A stretch of DNA of 9,075 nucleotides from CAYVBE01 sp964448935 (GCA_964448935.1 CAYVBE010000170.1:1-9075), one strand, 5' to 3'. Positions 1 through 7,440 are shown, numbered from the stretch's first letter. Program-made: numbers and translations. The notes: generated by a model from the sequence alone, not told the origin.

Positions 1-56
1 ATTCCCCAGAACTGTAACCTTACCGCCGGCCGCTGTCAAGCAGAAAGCAAAGGCGG

Positions 57-85
57 TGGACGGCCCCCGCCCGCCGCGTTAGACT
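57..85 (+). promoter_or_regulatory. Candidate sigma-70-type promoter for the Mut7-C gene
   Basis: A TGGACG -35-like hexamer (57-62) and a TAGACT -10-like hexamer (80-85) are separated by 17 bases. Each matches the consensus at 4 of 6 positions. Transcription would start near 92, leaving a leader of roughly 27 bases before the ATG at 119. In such GC-rich DNA a match of this quality can arise by chance, so this is only a candidate. Confidence 0.3.
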
Positions 86-118
86 GCCCTGCAGACGGTG
101 TTCTGGGAGGGGACGCGC

Positions 119-604
119 ATGGAGAAGCCGCCGCGATTCTTCTGCGATGCTATGCTGGGCGGCCTGGCCCGGTGGCTGAGGGCCGCCGGCTACGACGCCC
201 GGTTCGACGTTCACATCCGCGACGGCCGTCTGGTACGACTGTCCCTGGGGCAGGGCAGATGGCTGCTGACCAGCGACTCCGGGATCATGAAGCGCTACGC
301 GGTGGCCGAGGGCCTGGTGGACAGCCTTTTCGTGCCCCGAGACCTGTCGCCCGTGGAGCAACTGGGGCACGTGCTGGGCCGCCTGGACCTGTCCCTGCGG
401 GAACCCCGGTGCATGAACTGCGGCGCAGAGCTGGACACCGTTCCCCTGGGACAGGTCGCCGACAGCGTGCCCCCGCGGGCGCGGGATGCATACGACCGCT
501 TCTTCCGCTGCCGGGGCTGCGGAAAGGTCTATTGGCGTGGCACGCACTGGACGGATATCCGCCGCAAGCTGGCCGAGGCCCTGCGGATAGCCGATTCCGT
601 CTGA
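119..604 (+). CDS. Mut7-C RNase-domain protein (PIN-like fold plus zinc ribbon)
   Basis: A 161-residue protein of the Mut7-C family (formerly DUF82), predicted from family knowledge to be a PIN-like ribonuclease; its cellular substrate is not known. The N-terminus has the family opening FFCDAMLGGLARWLR with acidic D10. This is followed by LLTSDSGI with D53 and FVPRD with D75, where the family places acidic residues thought to bind metal. The C-terminal third is a four-cysteine zinc ribbon: C98-x2-C101 (CMNCG) and C131-x2-C134 (CRGCG), then YWRGTHW, close to the usual YWxGSH ending. The length is normal for a stand-alone bacterial member. The ATG at 119 was chosen because GGGAGGGGA (105-113) lies five bases upstream; an in-frame GTG at 98 would add seven residues but lies ahead of that site. 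The gene stands alone, 102 bases before the PRPP synthetase gene, which appears to have its own promoter. Confidence 0.88.
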   Translation: MEKPPRFFCDAMLGGLARWLRAAGYDARFDVHIRDGRLVRLSLGQGRWLLTSDSGIMKRYAVAEGLVDSLFVPRDLSPVEQLGHVLGRLDLSLREPRCMNCGAELDTVPLGQVADSVPPRARDAYDRFFRCRGCGKVYWRGTHWTDIRRKLAEALRIADSV

Positions 605-635
605 ACGGGCCGCCGTTGCCGCTCCTCATCGTTCC

Positions 636-664
636 CTGACGGGCGGTAGGTTTTTCGCTATAAT
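636..664 (+). promoter_or_regulatory. Promoter for the prs-argS-HAD operon
   Basis: A perfect TATAAT -10 hexamer (659-664) stands 17 bases downstream of CTGACG (636-641), which matches TTGACA at 4 of 6 positions. It lies in the 102-base gap before the PRPP synthetase gene. Transcription would start around 670-672, giving a leader of about 36 bases that contains the ribosome binding site. A run of five T at 651-655 lies in the spacer; I found no convincing stem ahead of it to make it a terminator for the preceding gene. Confidence 0.6.
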
Positions 665-693
665 ACCGGCGCCCTGTTGCCCGAACTCAGCCC

Positions 694-709
694 GGAGGAT
701 CTGCCCGTG
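694..709 (+). promoter_or_regulatory. Ribosome binding site that selects the GTG start of prs
   Basis: GGAGG at 694-698 is 8 bases before the in-frame GTG at 707 and 17 bases before the in-frame ATG at 716. It lies downstream of the in-frame TTG at 677. Spacing therefore favours the GTG at 707 as the start codon. Confidence 0.7.
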
Positions 710-1786
710 CCAAAGATGTATGAACCGCTGATGCTGTTCTCGGGGCGCACCAGCTATTACCTGGGCCGCAAGGTGGCCCGGGAGCTGGGCAACTATCCCG
801 AGACCCGGGGCGTGGAGCTGTGCGAGCCACACGTGGCGGGCTTCGCCAACGAGAACCTGAAAGTCAAGATCAAAGAGAGCGTGCGCGGCGCCGACGTCTT
901 CCTCATCCAGACCGCCGCCAACAGCTCTCATGCACCCCGAGGCGTCAACCCCGAACGCGTGACCGAACAGGAGCAGAAGAGCCTGTGCCTGTCGGAAAAC
1001 CTGATGGAACTGCTCATCACGATTGACGCCCTGCGCGGGGCCTCGGCGGCACGGATCACCGTGGTCGCGCCCTATTTCCCCTACGTGCGCAGCGACAAAA
1101 AGGACGAGCCGCGCGTCTCCATCACCGCCCGCCTGATGAGCCAGTTGCTGCGCCAGGCCGGCGCCGACCGCATCCTGACCGTCAATCTCCACGCGCTGCA
1201 GATCATGGGCTTCATGGCCATGCCGTGCGACCAGCTCGACGCCAATCCGCTGATCGCCGAGTTCTTCAACGCCCACCACAATCCGGAGAACCTGGGCGTG
1301 CTGGCCACCGACGCAGGTGGCGTCAAGATCGGCACCGTCTACGCCGAGCGCCTGAACGCCCCGCTGGCCGTCTGCGATAAGCGCCGCTTGGCGGACAACG
1401 AGGACCCCGAAATCCGCGCCGTGATCGGCATAGACGCCATCCGCGACCGAGAGATCGCCATCTTCGACGACGAGATACTGACGGGCGGCACCATGCAGCG
1501 CGCCATCCGGGCGCTCAAGGAGAAATTCGGCATCAGCGTCAGCTACGTCTCCTGCGTTCACCCGGTTTTCAGCGGGGGGGCCGTGGCACGCATCCTCGAT
1601 TCCGGCGTCAAGCGCATCGTCACCACCGACACGCTTCCGCCGCCCGGGCCGGACGGCCGGGTCTGCACCGTGAGCGTGGCCCCCCTGCTGGCCGCCGCCA
1701 TCCGCAACATCCACACCAACCTGTCCGTGACGCAGATTTTCCGCGAGCAGGAATCGCTTTTCGATCTGGAGGCCGACGGAGCCTGA
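707..1786 (+). CDS. prs: Ribose-phosphate pyrophosphokinase (PRPP synthetase)
   Basis: A cytoplasmic enzyme that transfers the pyrophosphate of ATP to ribose 5-phosphate, making PRPP for purine, pyrimidine, histidine, tryptophan and NAD synthesis. Family motifs appear in order: PYFPYVRSDKKD (122-133; usually PYxPYARQDRKD), NLHALQIMGF (160-169; usually DLHAxQIQGF), TDAGGVKIG (201-209), the DKRR flexible-loop segment (224-227), and the PRPP loop DDEILTGGT (254-262). The catalytic and PRPP-binding framework therefore looks intact. At 359 residues it is longer than the usual 310-320. Most of the extra length lies between about residues 73 and 95 (HAPRGVNPERVTEQEQKS), where typical enzymes pass from the QS/T segment into NDNLMELL within a few residues, plus a C-terminal tail. 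The substitutions and insertion suggest a divergent lineage-specific form. It is followed after 6 bases by argS. The start was chosen from the GGAGG spacing. Confidence 0.9.
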   Translation: MPKMYEPLMLFSGRTSYYLGRKVARELGNYPETRGVELCEPHVAGFANENLKVKIKESVRGADVFLIQTAANSSHAPRGVNPERVTEQEQKSLCLSENLMELLITIDALRGASAARITVVAPYFPYVRSDKKDEPRVSITARLMSQLLRQAGADRILTVNLHALQIMGFMAMPCDQLDANPLIAEFFNAHHNPENLGVLATDAGGVKIGTVYAERLNAPLAVCDKRRLADNEDPEIRAVIGIDAIRDREIAIFDDEILTGGTMQRAIRALKEKFGISVSYVSCVHPVFSGGAVARILDSGVKRIVTTDTLPPPGPDGRVCTVSVAPLLAAAIRNIHTNLSVTQIFREQESLFDLEADGA

Positions 1787-1792
1787 TCTGAC

Positions 1793-3532
1793 ATGGATTC
1801 TGTTAAATCGCTGATCGCCGCCTGCCTGGCCGAGCACCTGCCGCTGGAACGGGACGAAGTGCTGGACCTGCTGGAGACACCGCCACAGCAGGAGATGGGC
1901 GACTACGCCCTGCCGTGCTTCACGCTGGCATCACGCCTCCGCAAAGCCCCACAGCAGATCGCCGAGGAACTCGGCGGCAAGGTGACCACTCCCGAGGGCG
2001 TCGCGGCCGTGAAGCCCATCGGACCCTACCTGAACTTCTTCCTGGACCGCCCGGCCACCACGGAGCAGGTGCTGCGGCGCATACACCGGGAGCGCGAGAG
2101 TTACGGCGACCAGAGGGCCGGGGCCGGGCGGACCGTGGTGATCGAGTTCAGCAGCCCCAACATCGCCAAGCACCTCGGCGTTCACCACCTGCCCGGCACG
2201 CTCATCGGCATGTCGCTCTACCGCATCCACCAGGCGCTCGGCCACCGGACCGTGTCGCTGAACTTCCTGGGGGACTGGGGCACGGGCTTCGGCAAACTCA
2301 TCGCCGCCGTCGAGCGCTACGACGTGGAGCGGCTGGAGGAGTTGACCGTCACCGACCTGCAGGACCTCTACGTGCGGTTCAGCAAGGAGGCGGAGGGGGA
2401 CCCCGACCTGGAGCAGGCGGCGCGGGACGCCTTCCGCCGGCTGGAAGAGGGCGACCCGGAAGCGGAGCGCGCGTGGAAGACCTTCCGGCGTGTGAGCCTG
2501 GAGGAGTTCGAACGCGTCTACGGGCGGCTGGGCGTCGAATTCGACCAAATCACCCCGGAGAGCGACTGCCGGGACCGCATCCCCGAGATGCTGGAGAGGC
2601 TCCGCGAGCAGGGCATTGCCCGGGAGAGCGAGGGCGCGCTGATCGTGCCGCTGGAGGACGAGGAGATGCCGCCCGTGCTGGTGCAGAAGAGCGACGGCAC
2701 CAGCCTGTACGCCAGCCGCGACCTGCCGGCCGCCGAGGAGCGCTGGGAGCGGTACCAGTTCGACCGCATGCTCTACGTGGTGGGCAACGAGCAGTCACTC
2801 TACTTCCGGCAGCTCAAGGCAGTTCTGGAGAAGATGGGCCACGACTGGGCCGACCGCATCGAGCACGTCAACTTCGGCCTCATCAAGTTCCTCGACCCCG
2901 AGACCGGCAAGGCACGCGTCGGCAGCACCCGCCGGGGTGAGATTCTGCTGCTCCAGGATGTGCTGCAGGATGCGGTGGACCGCGCGCGCGTCAAGATACA
3001 GGACAACCTGGACCGGTTCGAGGAGGGGGCGGACCTGGACGCCCTGGCCGAGCGCGTCGGCATAGGCGCGGTCATTTTCCGGGAGCTTTCCACCCGCCGC
3101 ACCCGCGACGTGGTGTTCGACTGGGACCGGATGCTCGACTTCGAGGGCGACACGGGACCTTACGTGCAGTACGCCCACGCGCGCCTGTGCAGCATCCTGC
3201 GCAAGGCCGAGGAGCCGGTGCGGGAGGCGGTGGACTTTTCCGCGCTTTCGCTGCCGGAGGAGTGGGCGCTGGTCAAGCACCTGGACGCCTTCCCACGGGC
3301 CGTGCAGCGGGCGGCGGAGGACTGCGAGCCCTCCAACATCGCCACCTACCTGCTTGAACTCTGCGCCGACTTCAGCACATACTATAGCGCCGGCATGCAG
3401 CAGACGGAGCGGCGGGTGCTTTGCGACGACACCGACCTGCGCGCCGCGCGGCTGTTCCTGGTGGACGCCATACGGCACGTGATACGGCGCGGCCTGGGGC
3501 TGCTGGGCGTGGACGCCCCGGAGCGAATGTGA
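1793..3532 (+). CDS. argS: Arginyl-tRNA synthetase (class I)
   Basis: This 579-residue enzyme charges tRNA-Arg with arginine using ATP. The order is typical of ArgRS: an N-terminal additional (Arg_S_N-like) domain at about residues 1-90, including EMGDYALPCF; the catalytic Rossmann domain starting at VVIEFSSPNIAKH; SLNFLGDWGTGFGKLI (155-170); SDGTSLYASRDLPA (300-313); the KMSKS-equivalent segment VGSTRRGE (376-383); and the C-terminal DALR anticodon-binding domain beginning near GPYVQYAHARL (455-465). The length is normal. The signature usually read as PFHIGHLRST appears as HLGVHHLPGT (127-136), so the first His and Gly of HIGH are exchanged in position (GVHH). Absence of a canonical KMSKS is normal for many ArgRSs. 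GGAG at 1778-1781 precedes the ATG by 11 bases. It lies between prs and a HAD phosphatase gene, probably in one operon. Confidence 0.93.
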   Translation: MDSVKSLIAACLAEHLPLERDEVLDLLETPPQQEMGDYALPCFTLASRLRKAPQQIAEELGGKVTTPEGVAAVKPIGPYLNFFLDRPATTEQVLRRIHRERESYGDQRAGAGRTVVIEFSSPNIAKHLGVHHLPGTLIGMSLYRIHQALGHRTVSLNFLGDWGTGFGKLIAAVERYDVERLEELTVTDLQDLYVRFSKEAEGDPDLEQAARDAFRRLEEGDPEAERAWKTFRRVSLEEFERVYGRLGVEFDQITPESDCRDRIPEMLERLREQGIARESEGALIVPLEDEEMPPVLVQKSDGTSLYASRDLPAAEERWERYQFDRMLYVVGNEQSLYFRQLKAVLEKMGHDWADRIEHVNFGLIKFLDPETGKARVGSTRRGEILLLQDVLQDAVDRARVKIQDNLDRFEEGADLDALAERVGIGAVIFRELSTRRTRDVVFDWDRMLDFEGDTGPYVQYAHARLCSILRKAEEPVREAVDFSALSLPEEWALVKHLDAFPRAVQRAAEDCEPSNIATYLLELCADFSTYYSAGMQQTERRVLCDDTDLRAARLFLVDAIRHVIRRGLGLLGVDAPERM

Positions 3533-3557
3533 CTCTTTCCCGGTGCTCGACAGCGAG

Positions 3558-4271
3558 ATGCCCGAGCTGAAAGCGGTCTTCTTCGATGTGGACGATACGC
3601 TGTGGGACCGCACCGCCTGCGACCGGCACGTGATGGAGATCGTCCTCCCCCGGTTCATAGACCGCCTGCCGGAGGACGACCCGGAGCAGATCATCCGCCG
3701 CTACAACGCCGTCTTCCTCGACCTGCCGGGCCGGCAGCACCTGCGCGGCGCCAGGCCCTTCTCCCATCGCCGCCGCTTCGAGGCCCTGCTGGACAGCTAC
3801 GAGGTGCGCTCCGGCCGGCTGGCCCGCGAGCTGACCCGGACCTACGACGCCACCCGGCGGCTGATCATGCGGCAGTTCCTGCGCTCCAACGCCCTCCGCA
3901 TGCTCAGGGAGCTGGCCGGGATGGGATTGGAGTTGGGCGTGCTGATGAACGGAGCGCCCGCCGTCCAGCGCCACCTGCTGGAGACACTCGGCCTGCGGCC
4001 CGCCGTTGACCACGTAATACTCGCACAGGTAGAGGGATACGTCAAACCCGATGTGCGGCTCTTCCGTCGAGTGACGGATCTGCTGGAGATCGAGGCGGAG
4101 CAGCTGCTCTACGTGGGCGACAGCCCGGCGGTGGACATCCTCGGCGCCGCGCGCGCCGGCATCCCCACCGTGTGGTTCCAGACCGGCAACCGCATAATGC
4201 CCGGAGGCTTCCCCGCCCCGGACTTCACCATCACCGACCTCTCCGAACTGCCCTCCGTGGTGCGGATATAG
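3558..4271 (+). CDS. HAD-superfamily hydrolase (probable small-molecule phosphatase)
   Basis: A 237-residue protein of the haloacid dehalogenase superfamily, subfamily IA-like. All four motifs are present, numbered from the ATG at 3558: motif I FDVDDTLWD with nucleophile D10 and general acid/base D12; motif II LMNGAP (129-134), with Asn in the usual Ser/Thr position as in many IA members; motif III lysine in VKPDVRLF (K163); motif IV VGDSPAVDILGA (186-197) with the metal-binding acidic residues. Residues 20-95 form a helical cap (C1) between motifs I and II, as in YjjG-like nucleotidases and phosphoglycolate phosphatases. The phosphate ester cannot be named. An in-frame GTG at 3543 would add five residues; neither start has a strong ribosome binding site, and the ATG is preferred by codon type and by its closeness to motif I. 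Its stop is only 2 bases from the stop of the convergent epimerase gene. Confidence 0.85.
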   Translation: MPELKAVFFDVDDTLWDRTACDRHVMEIVLPRFIDRLPEDDPEQIIRRYNAVFLDLPGRQHLRGARPFSHRRRFEALLDSYEVRSGRLARELTRTYDATRRLIMRQFLRSNALRMLRELAGMGLELGVLMNGAPAVQRHLLETLGLRPAVDHVILAQVEGYVKPDVRLFRRVTDLLEIEAEQLLYVGDSPAVDILGAARAGIPTVWFQTGNRIMPGGFPAPDFTITDLSELPSVVRI

Positions 4272-4273
4272 GG

Positions 4274-5575
4274 TCAGTCCAGCCTTCCCCTGCCCACGTT
4301 CACACACGCCCGCACCGCGTGGTACGCCCCGTGCCAGGCGGTGGCTTTGGCGGGATTGGACACCTCACCGTCGGGGCCGATGTTGCTGTACCAGCCGCCG
4401 AACTTTCCGTCCGACTGGCGGTTCAGCAGCCAGCCCACCTGCCGGCGCAGGGCGCGCAGGTAGCGCGGCTCGCCGGTTTCCCGGTAGGCCCAGTCCAGGG
4501 CCACGGCGTTCTCGGCCTGCACCCACCACTCGAAATCCCGCCGCGTGGCCGGCCCGCTCCACGGCCCGCCGAAACGCAGCGCCCCGGCCCGCTCGGCCCA
4601 TCCGTAACGCAGCGCGTGGTCCACCAGCGTCAGGCCGATCTCGCGGTACCGCGCTTCGGGCAATCCCAGCACCCGGACCGCCCGCTGCATCAGCCAGGCG
4701 AACTCCACATTGTGCCCGTAGGAAGTCATCCGGTTCCTCGGCCCGAACCACGAGTTGGTAGACGGCGTCCAGTCGTAGTTGAACCCGTCAATGCAGCAGC
4801 CGTATTCGGGCAGGTAGCATTTTTCGCTGAGGATATCCAGCATCTCCCGCAGGCGCTGCCCGTGGAGCGCGTCGCCCGTCTCGGCGTAGAGTTCCGTGAA
4901 CGCCTCCATCAGGTGCAGGTGGGTGTTCATGGTCTTGGTGCTGCCGAAGGGACCTCGCACGGGCCGCCACCGCCGGTTCATGAAGTCCCGGTAGCCGGGG
5001 TTGCTCGGGTCCTTGGCGTGGGCTTCCAGGGCCTCGAAGGTGCGCACCGCCAGTTCGAGCGCCGCCGGATCGTCGAACGCGCGGGAGTATTCGGTCAGGG
5101 CGTAGACCGTGAACGCCTGGCCATAGGTTTTCTTGTTCATGTCGTCCGGCGTGCCGTCCCGCTCCACCTGCCAGAACCAGCCGTCGTGGGCATCGTCCCA
5201 GAAGTGCTCCCGCAGGAACCGCAGCCCGCCCTCGGCGCCCTCCCTGATGCGCGGATCGTGGTAGCCGGCGCGCCACATGCGGGAGAACGCCCAGAGCAGC
5301 CGCGCCTGGGTGACCAGCATCTTCTTGCCCGGCCGCGACGTGCCGTCACGCGCGAGGTCCGTCAGGAACCCCCCGTATTCTTCGTCCACCGAGTTGAGCA
5401 GCCAGAACGAGAAGAGGTTCTCGCCCAGGTGGGCCGTCATCCGCGCCCGCAGGTCCGGCGGCGAATCCTCCAGCACGGGGTACGGCACGGGCCCTCGCGT
5501 CTCGACCGCGCAGCCGCACAGAAGTGCAAGGCACAGCGCAAAGCCAACACGTCGCAATGCATGAGCATACCTCAT
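4274..5575 (-). CDS. AGE/cellobiose 2-epimerase-family lipoprotein
   Basis: A 433-residue member of the N-acylglucosamine 2-epimerase superfamily, an (alpha/alpha)6 barrel whose members epimerise or isomerise sugars. Characteristic segments are TQARLLWAFSRM (89-100, conserved Arg92), NTHLHLMEAF (217-226, His219), SYGHNVEFAW (285-294, His288), WWVQAENAV (350-358, Glu355) and AWHGAYHAVRA (413-423, His419). These correspond to the active-site Arg and His residues of cellobiose 2-epimerases. The N-terminus is RR at 8-9, a hydrophobic core at 11-20 and LCGC with Cys22, which reads as a lipoprotein signal with an imperfect lipobox (Cys at -2). A mature anchored protein would lie in the periplasm or outside, whereas characterised relatives are mostly cytoplasmic. 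The ATG at 5575 was chosen because GAGGGAG (5582-5588) is 6 bases upstream; an in-frame ATG at 5623 would overlap the previous gene and spoil the signal peptide. It is last in the three-gene operon. Substrate unknown; a function other than epimerase is possible. Confidence 0.82.
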   Translation of the reverse strand: MRYAHALRRVGFALCLALLCGCAVETRGPVPYPVLEDSPPDLRARMTAHLGENLFSFWLLNSVDEEYGGFLTDLARDGTSRPGKKMLVTQARLLWAFSRMWRAGYHDPRIREGAEGGLRFLREHFWDDAHDGWFWQVERDGTPDDMNKKTYGQAFTVYALTEYSRAFDDPAALELAVRTFEALEAHAKDPSNPGYRDFMNRRWRPVRGPFGSTKTMNTHLHLMEAFTELYAETGDALHGQRLREMLDILSEKCYLPEYGCCIDGFNYDWTPSTNSWFGPRNRMTSYGHNVEFAWLMQRAVRVLGLPEARYREIGLTLVDHALRYGWAERAGALRFGGPWSGPATRRDFEWWVQAENAVALDWAYRETGEPRYLRALRRQVGWLLNRQSDGKFGGWYSNIGPDGEVSNPAKATAWHGAYHAVRACVNVGRGRLD

Positions 5576-5581
5576 CCGTTT

Positions 5582-5588
5582 CTCCCTC
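5582..5588 (-). promoter_or_regulatory. Shine-Dalgarno overlapping the upstream stop codon
   Basis: Read on the minus strand, the TGA stop of the PHP gene (5589-5587) runs directly into GAGGGAG (5588-5582), 6 bases before the epimerase ATG. A ribosome ending the first gene would sit on the start signal of the next, which implies translational coupling. Confidence 0.65.
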
Positions 5589-7434
5589 ACTGAACGCGGC
5601 TCACCCAGACGCCGCTGGCCCATGCCTGCTCACCGTCCCGCTGCGTCACGTGGACGTAGTAGTAGTCGGTCTCGCGCTCCGTGCCGGCGTCCTCGATCTC
5701 CAGTTCCACGTCCCGACGACCGCGGCCCGGCGCGGCGTGCAGGAGTTCGCTGCTGCGCATGATACGCAATTCCTCGATGGCACAGGTTCCGTTTACCTCG
5801 AGGAAGAGTTGCCTGGGCTCCTCCGGGGGCAGACTGATCTCCGAGCCCATGGGCCGGCCGTTGACGCTGAAGCGCAGCAGGATGCGTGCCCGGGTGGTGG
5901 CGTAGCAGTGTCGGGCGCGCAGGGCATTCCAGATGCCCTCGCGGGTGAGTTCCTCCGCATAGACGGCAGCCAGGCCGCCCTGGAAGCTGCTGAAGCGCCA
6001 CCAGAAGTCGTCTCCGGGGTGACCACACGAGTGGTCGGCACTCGCGATGAAGCCGAGCCTGATGCCCCGTTCGAGCGCGTGCGTTACGCAGCTTTCCGGC
6101 GGACGTTCGCGGCCCGGCACGATGCGCGGCCGGCTCTCGGGCGAGAACCCGCAGCCCCAGTGGCTGTAAACCTCGACAACATACTCCAGCTCCGGGTCGT
6201 GCTTCTCCCAGTTCGTGGGCACGTGCAGGTGCGGTATAACCATCACCCGGTCGCCCGTTTGTCGTTTGAGCGCGGCGTAGGTCTCCTCGGTGTTCCCCTC
6301 GGTAACGCAGGAGCGGTCGTCATCGAGGAAGTAAACGTTCTTGTCCCCGTCGCGGCGCTGGGGCCGGTGGGTGGCCTCGTAGGCGGAGAAGGTGACGAAA
6401 CGGCCCGGCTCGTATGCCTCGGCGGCCGCACGGCGGACCATGTCCCAATCCTCCGGCGCGACGTGGAGGTCCTCGGAATGGTCGGTGACGGCGCAGAAAT
6501 CCAGGTGAGCCACGTCGCGGGCGTAGCGGTAGCCGGCCCCCGGTGTGATGAACTCGCTGATGGACGAGGTGTCGCCGGAGGCGCAGGAGTGGCAGTGCGT
6601 ATCGCCCCAGTAGAGCCGCACCGGCGGCTCCTCGACGGTGGCCCGGACGGCATTCGAGACGGCACGGAAGTCCAGTTCCCGATCCACCACCTCCAGCCGA
6701 TGCACGCCCGCCTCCCGGAGAGACAGGTCCCGGTAGGCCAGGACGCCCTCTCGGTTCAGCTCGAAATCCAGGTCGAGCGGCCGCGCGCCGTCGGCCGAAA
6801 GCAGCCTTGTTTCAAAAGCGCTCTCGTAGCCACGCACCACGTTCCGGTGGTGGTCCCGCGCCCGGAGCATGACGGTCACGGACTCCCCGCAGCGGGCCGT
6901 CGAGGGCACGGTCACCTCCAGCGCCTCGGGCCGGCCGGGGACGATCTCGATCAGCGGCGGGTCGGCCAGCAGGTAGAAGCCGCTGTTCGGCGCCGGCCGC
7001 GTGCCGTCCGGGTCCACCGCCACCTCGACGGCCCACTTCTGTGCCCACGTGGGCATCAGGTTATGCGTAGTGCCCAGGTCGCCGTAGGTCACGGTCACCG
7101 TCTCGCCGGCCCGCAACGCACCTTCCTCGACCATCACGAAGAAGTAGTCGTTGCGCGCGAAGAACTCCTGGCCGTTCTTCCCGTTCACCGGCTGCAGGAA
7201 GTTGGCCGCTCGGAGCTGTACGCCGTCGCGGGAACACTCCACCGGCGCCCGCTCGCAGCCGCCTTTGGCGAAAAGGCCGGGAAGGCGGAAGCGGATGGCT
7301 CCCCCGGCCGCAATGGGCGCTTCCCCGACGTGGTAGGTGACCCGCATGTAGAGGCGGCTGCCGGCCGTGACGGTGCGGTCGCGCGTGTCCACCGATACGC
7401 TGCCGAGGCCCTCGCCGTAGGAATCGAGTCGCAT
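5587..7434 (-). CDS. DUF3604-like PHP-domain metal-dependent hydrolase with beta-sandwich flanks
   Basis: This 615-residue protein has a central PHP-type metal-binding core at about 272-510. Visible ligand motifs are YWGDTHCHS (275-283, His280/His282), FCAVTDHSED (313-322, Asp318/His319), SAYEAT (350-355, Glu353), VIPHLHV (399-405), YSHWG (423-427) and IASADHSCGHPG (463-474). The WGDxHxHS opening and ADHS closing pattern match DUF3604-type proteins, which are predicted hydrolases with no established substrate. Residues 1 to about 270 are rich in alternating hydrophobics and look like two Ig-like beta domains, and about 515-615 another beta domain, perhaps for carbohydrate binding. No signal peptide is seen, so it is predicted to be cytoplasmic. 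The ATG at 7434 has GAGGA 6 bases upstream. It is the middle gene of the operon, with gaps of 9 and 11 bases to its neighbours. Placement beside a sugar oxidoreductase and a sugar epimerase suggests a carbohydrate-derived substrate, which is inference. Confidence 0.8.
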   Translation of the reverse strand: MRLDSYGEGLGSVSVDTRDRTVTAGSRLYMRVTYHVGEAPIAAGGAIRFRLPGLFAKGGCERAPVECSRDGVQLRAANFLQPVNGKNGQEFFARNDYFFVMVEEGALRAGETVTVTYGDLGTTHNLMPTWAQKWAVEVAVDPDGTRPAPNSGFYLLADPPLIEIVPGRPEALEVTVPSTARCGESVTVMLRARDHHRNVVRGYESAFETRLLSADGARPLDLDFELNREGVLAYRDLSLREAGVHRLEVVDRELDFRAVSNAVRATVEEPPVRLYWGDTHCHSCASGDTSSISEFITPGAGYRYARDVAHLDFCAVTDHSEDLHVAPEDWDMVRRAAAEAYEPGRFVTFSAYEATHRPQRRDGDKNVYFLDDDRSCVTEGNTEETYAALKRQTGDRVMVIPHLHVPTNWEKHDPELEYVVEVYSHWGCGFSPESRPRIVPGRERPPESCVTHALERGIRLGFIASADHSCGHPGDDFWWRFSSFQGGLAAVYAEELTREGIWNALRARHCYATTRARILLRFSVNGRPMGSEISLPPEEPRQLFLEVNGTCAIEELRIMRSSELLHAAPGRGRRDVELEIEDAGTERETDYYYVHVTQRDGEQAWASGVWVSRVQ

Positions 7435-7440
7435 GGTCTA

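Noticed and set aside
610..655. Possible terminator after the Mut7-C gene (CCGCC with GGCGG, then five T)
   Set aside because: The stem is only 5 bases with a loop of about 27, and the T-run is 4 bases beyond the stem, inside a better-supported promoter spacer.
626..1837. A 403-codon open frame on the minus strand over the PRPP synthetase gene
   Set aside because: It is an antisense shadow of prs: biased composition, no family motifs, and it covers the prs promoter and leader. The plus-strand reading is a conserved enzyme.
4313..4343. Possible terminator hairpin CACCGC/GCGGTG downstream of the HAD gene
   Set aside because: The 6-base stem has a 19-base loop, no T-run follows, and it lies inside the epimerase coding sequence.
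4172..5593. A 473-codon plus-strand open frame over the epimerase gene
   Set aside because: It runs from inside the HAD gene through the whole antisense of the epimerase gene, and its translation has no recognisable domain.
5576..5623. Upstream ATG at 5623 for the epimerase gene
   Set aside because: It would overlap the end of the PHP gene by 37 bases and place 16 charged residues ahead of the lipoprotein signal. The ATG at 5575 has a strong ribosome binding site.
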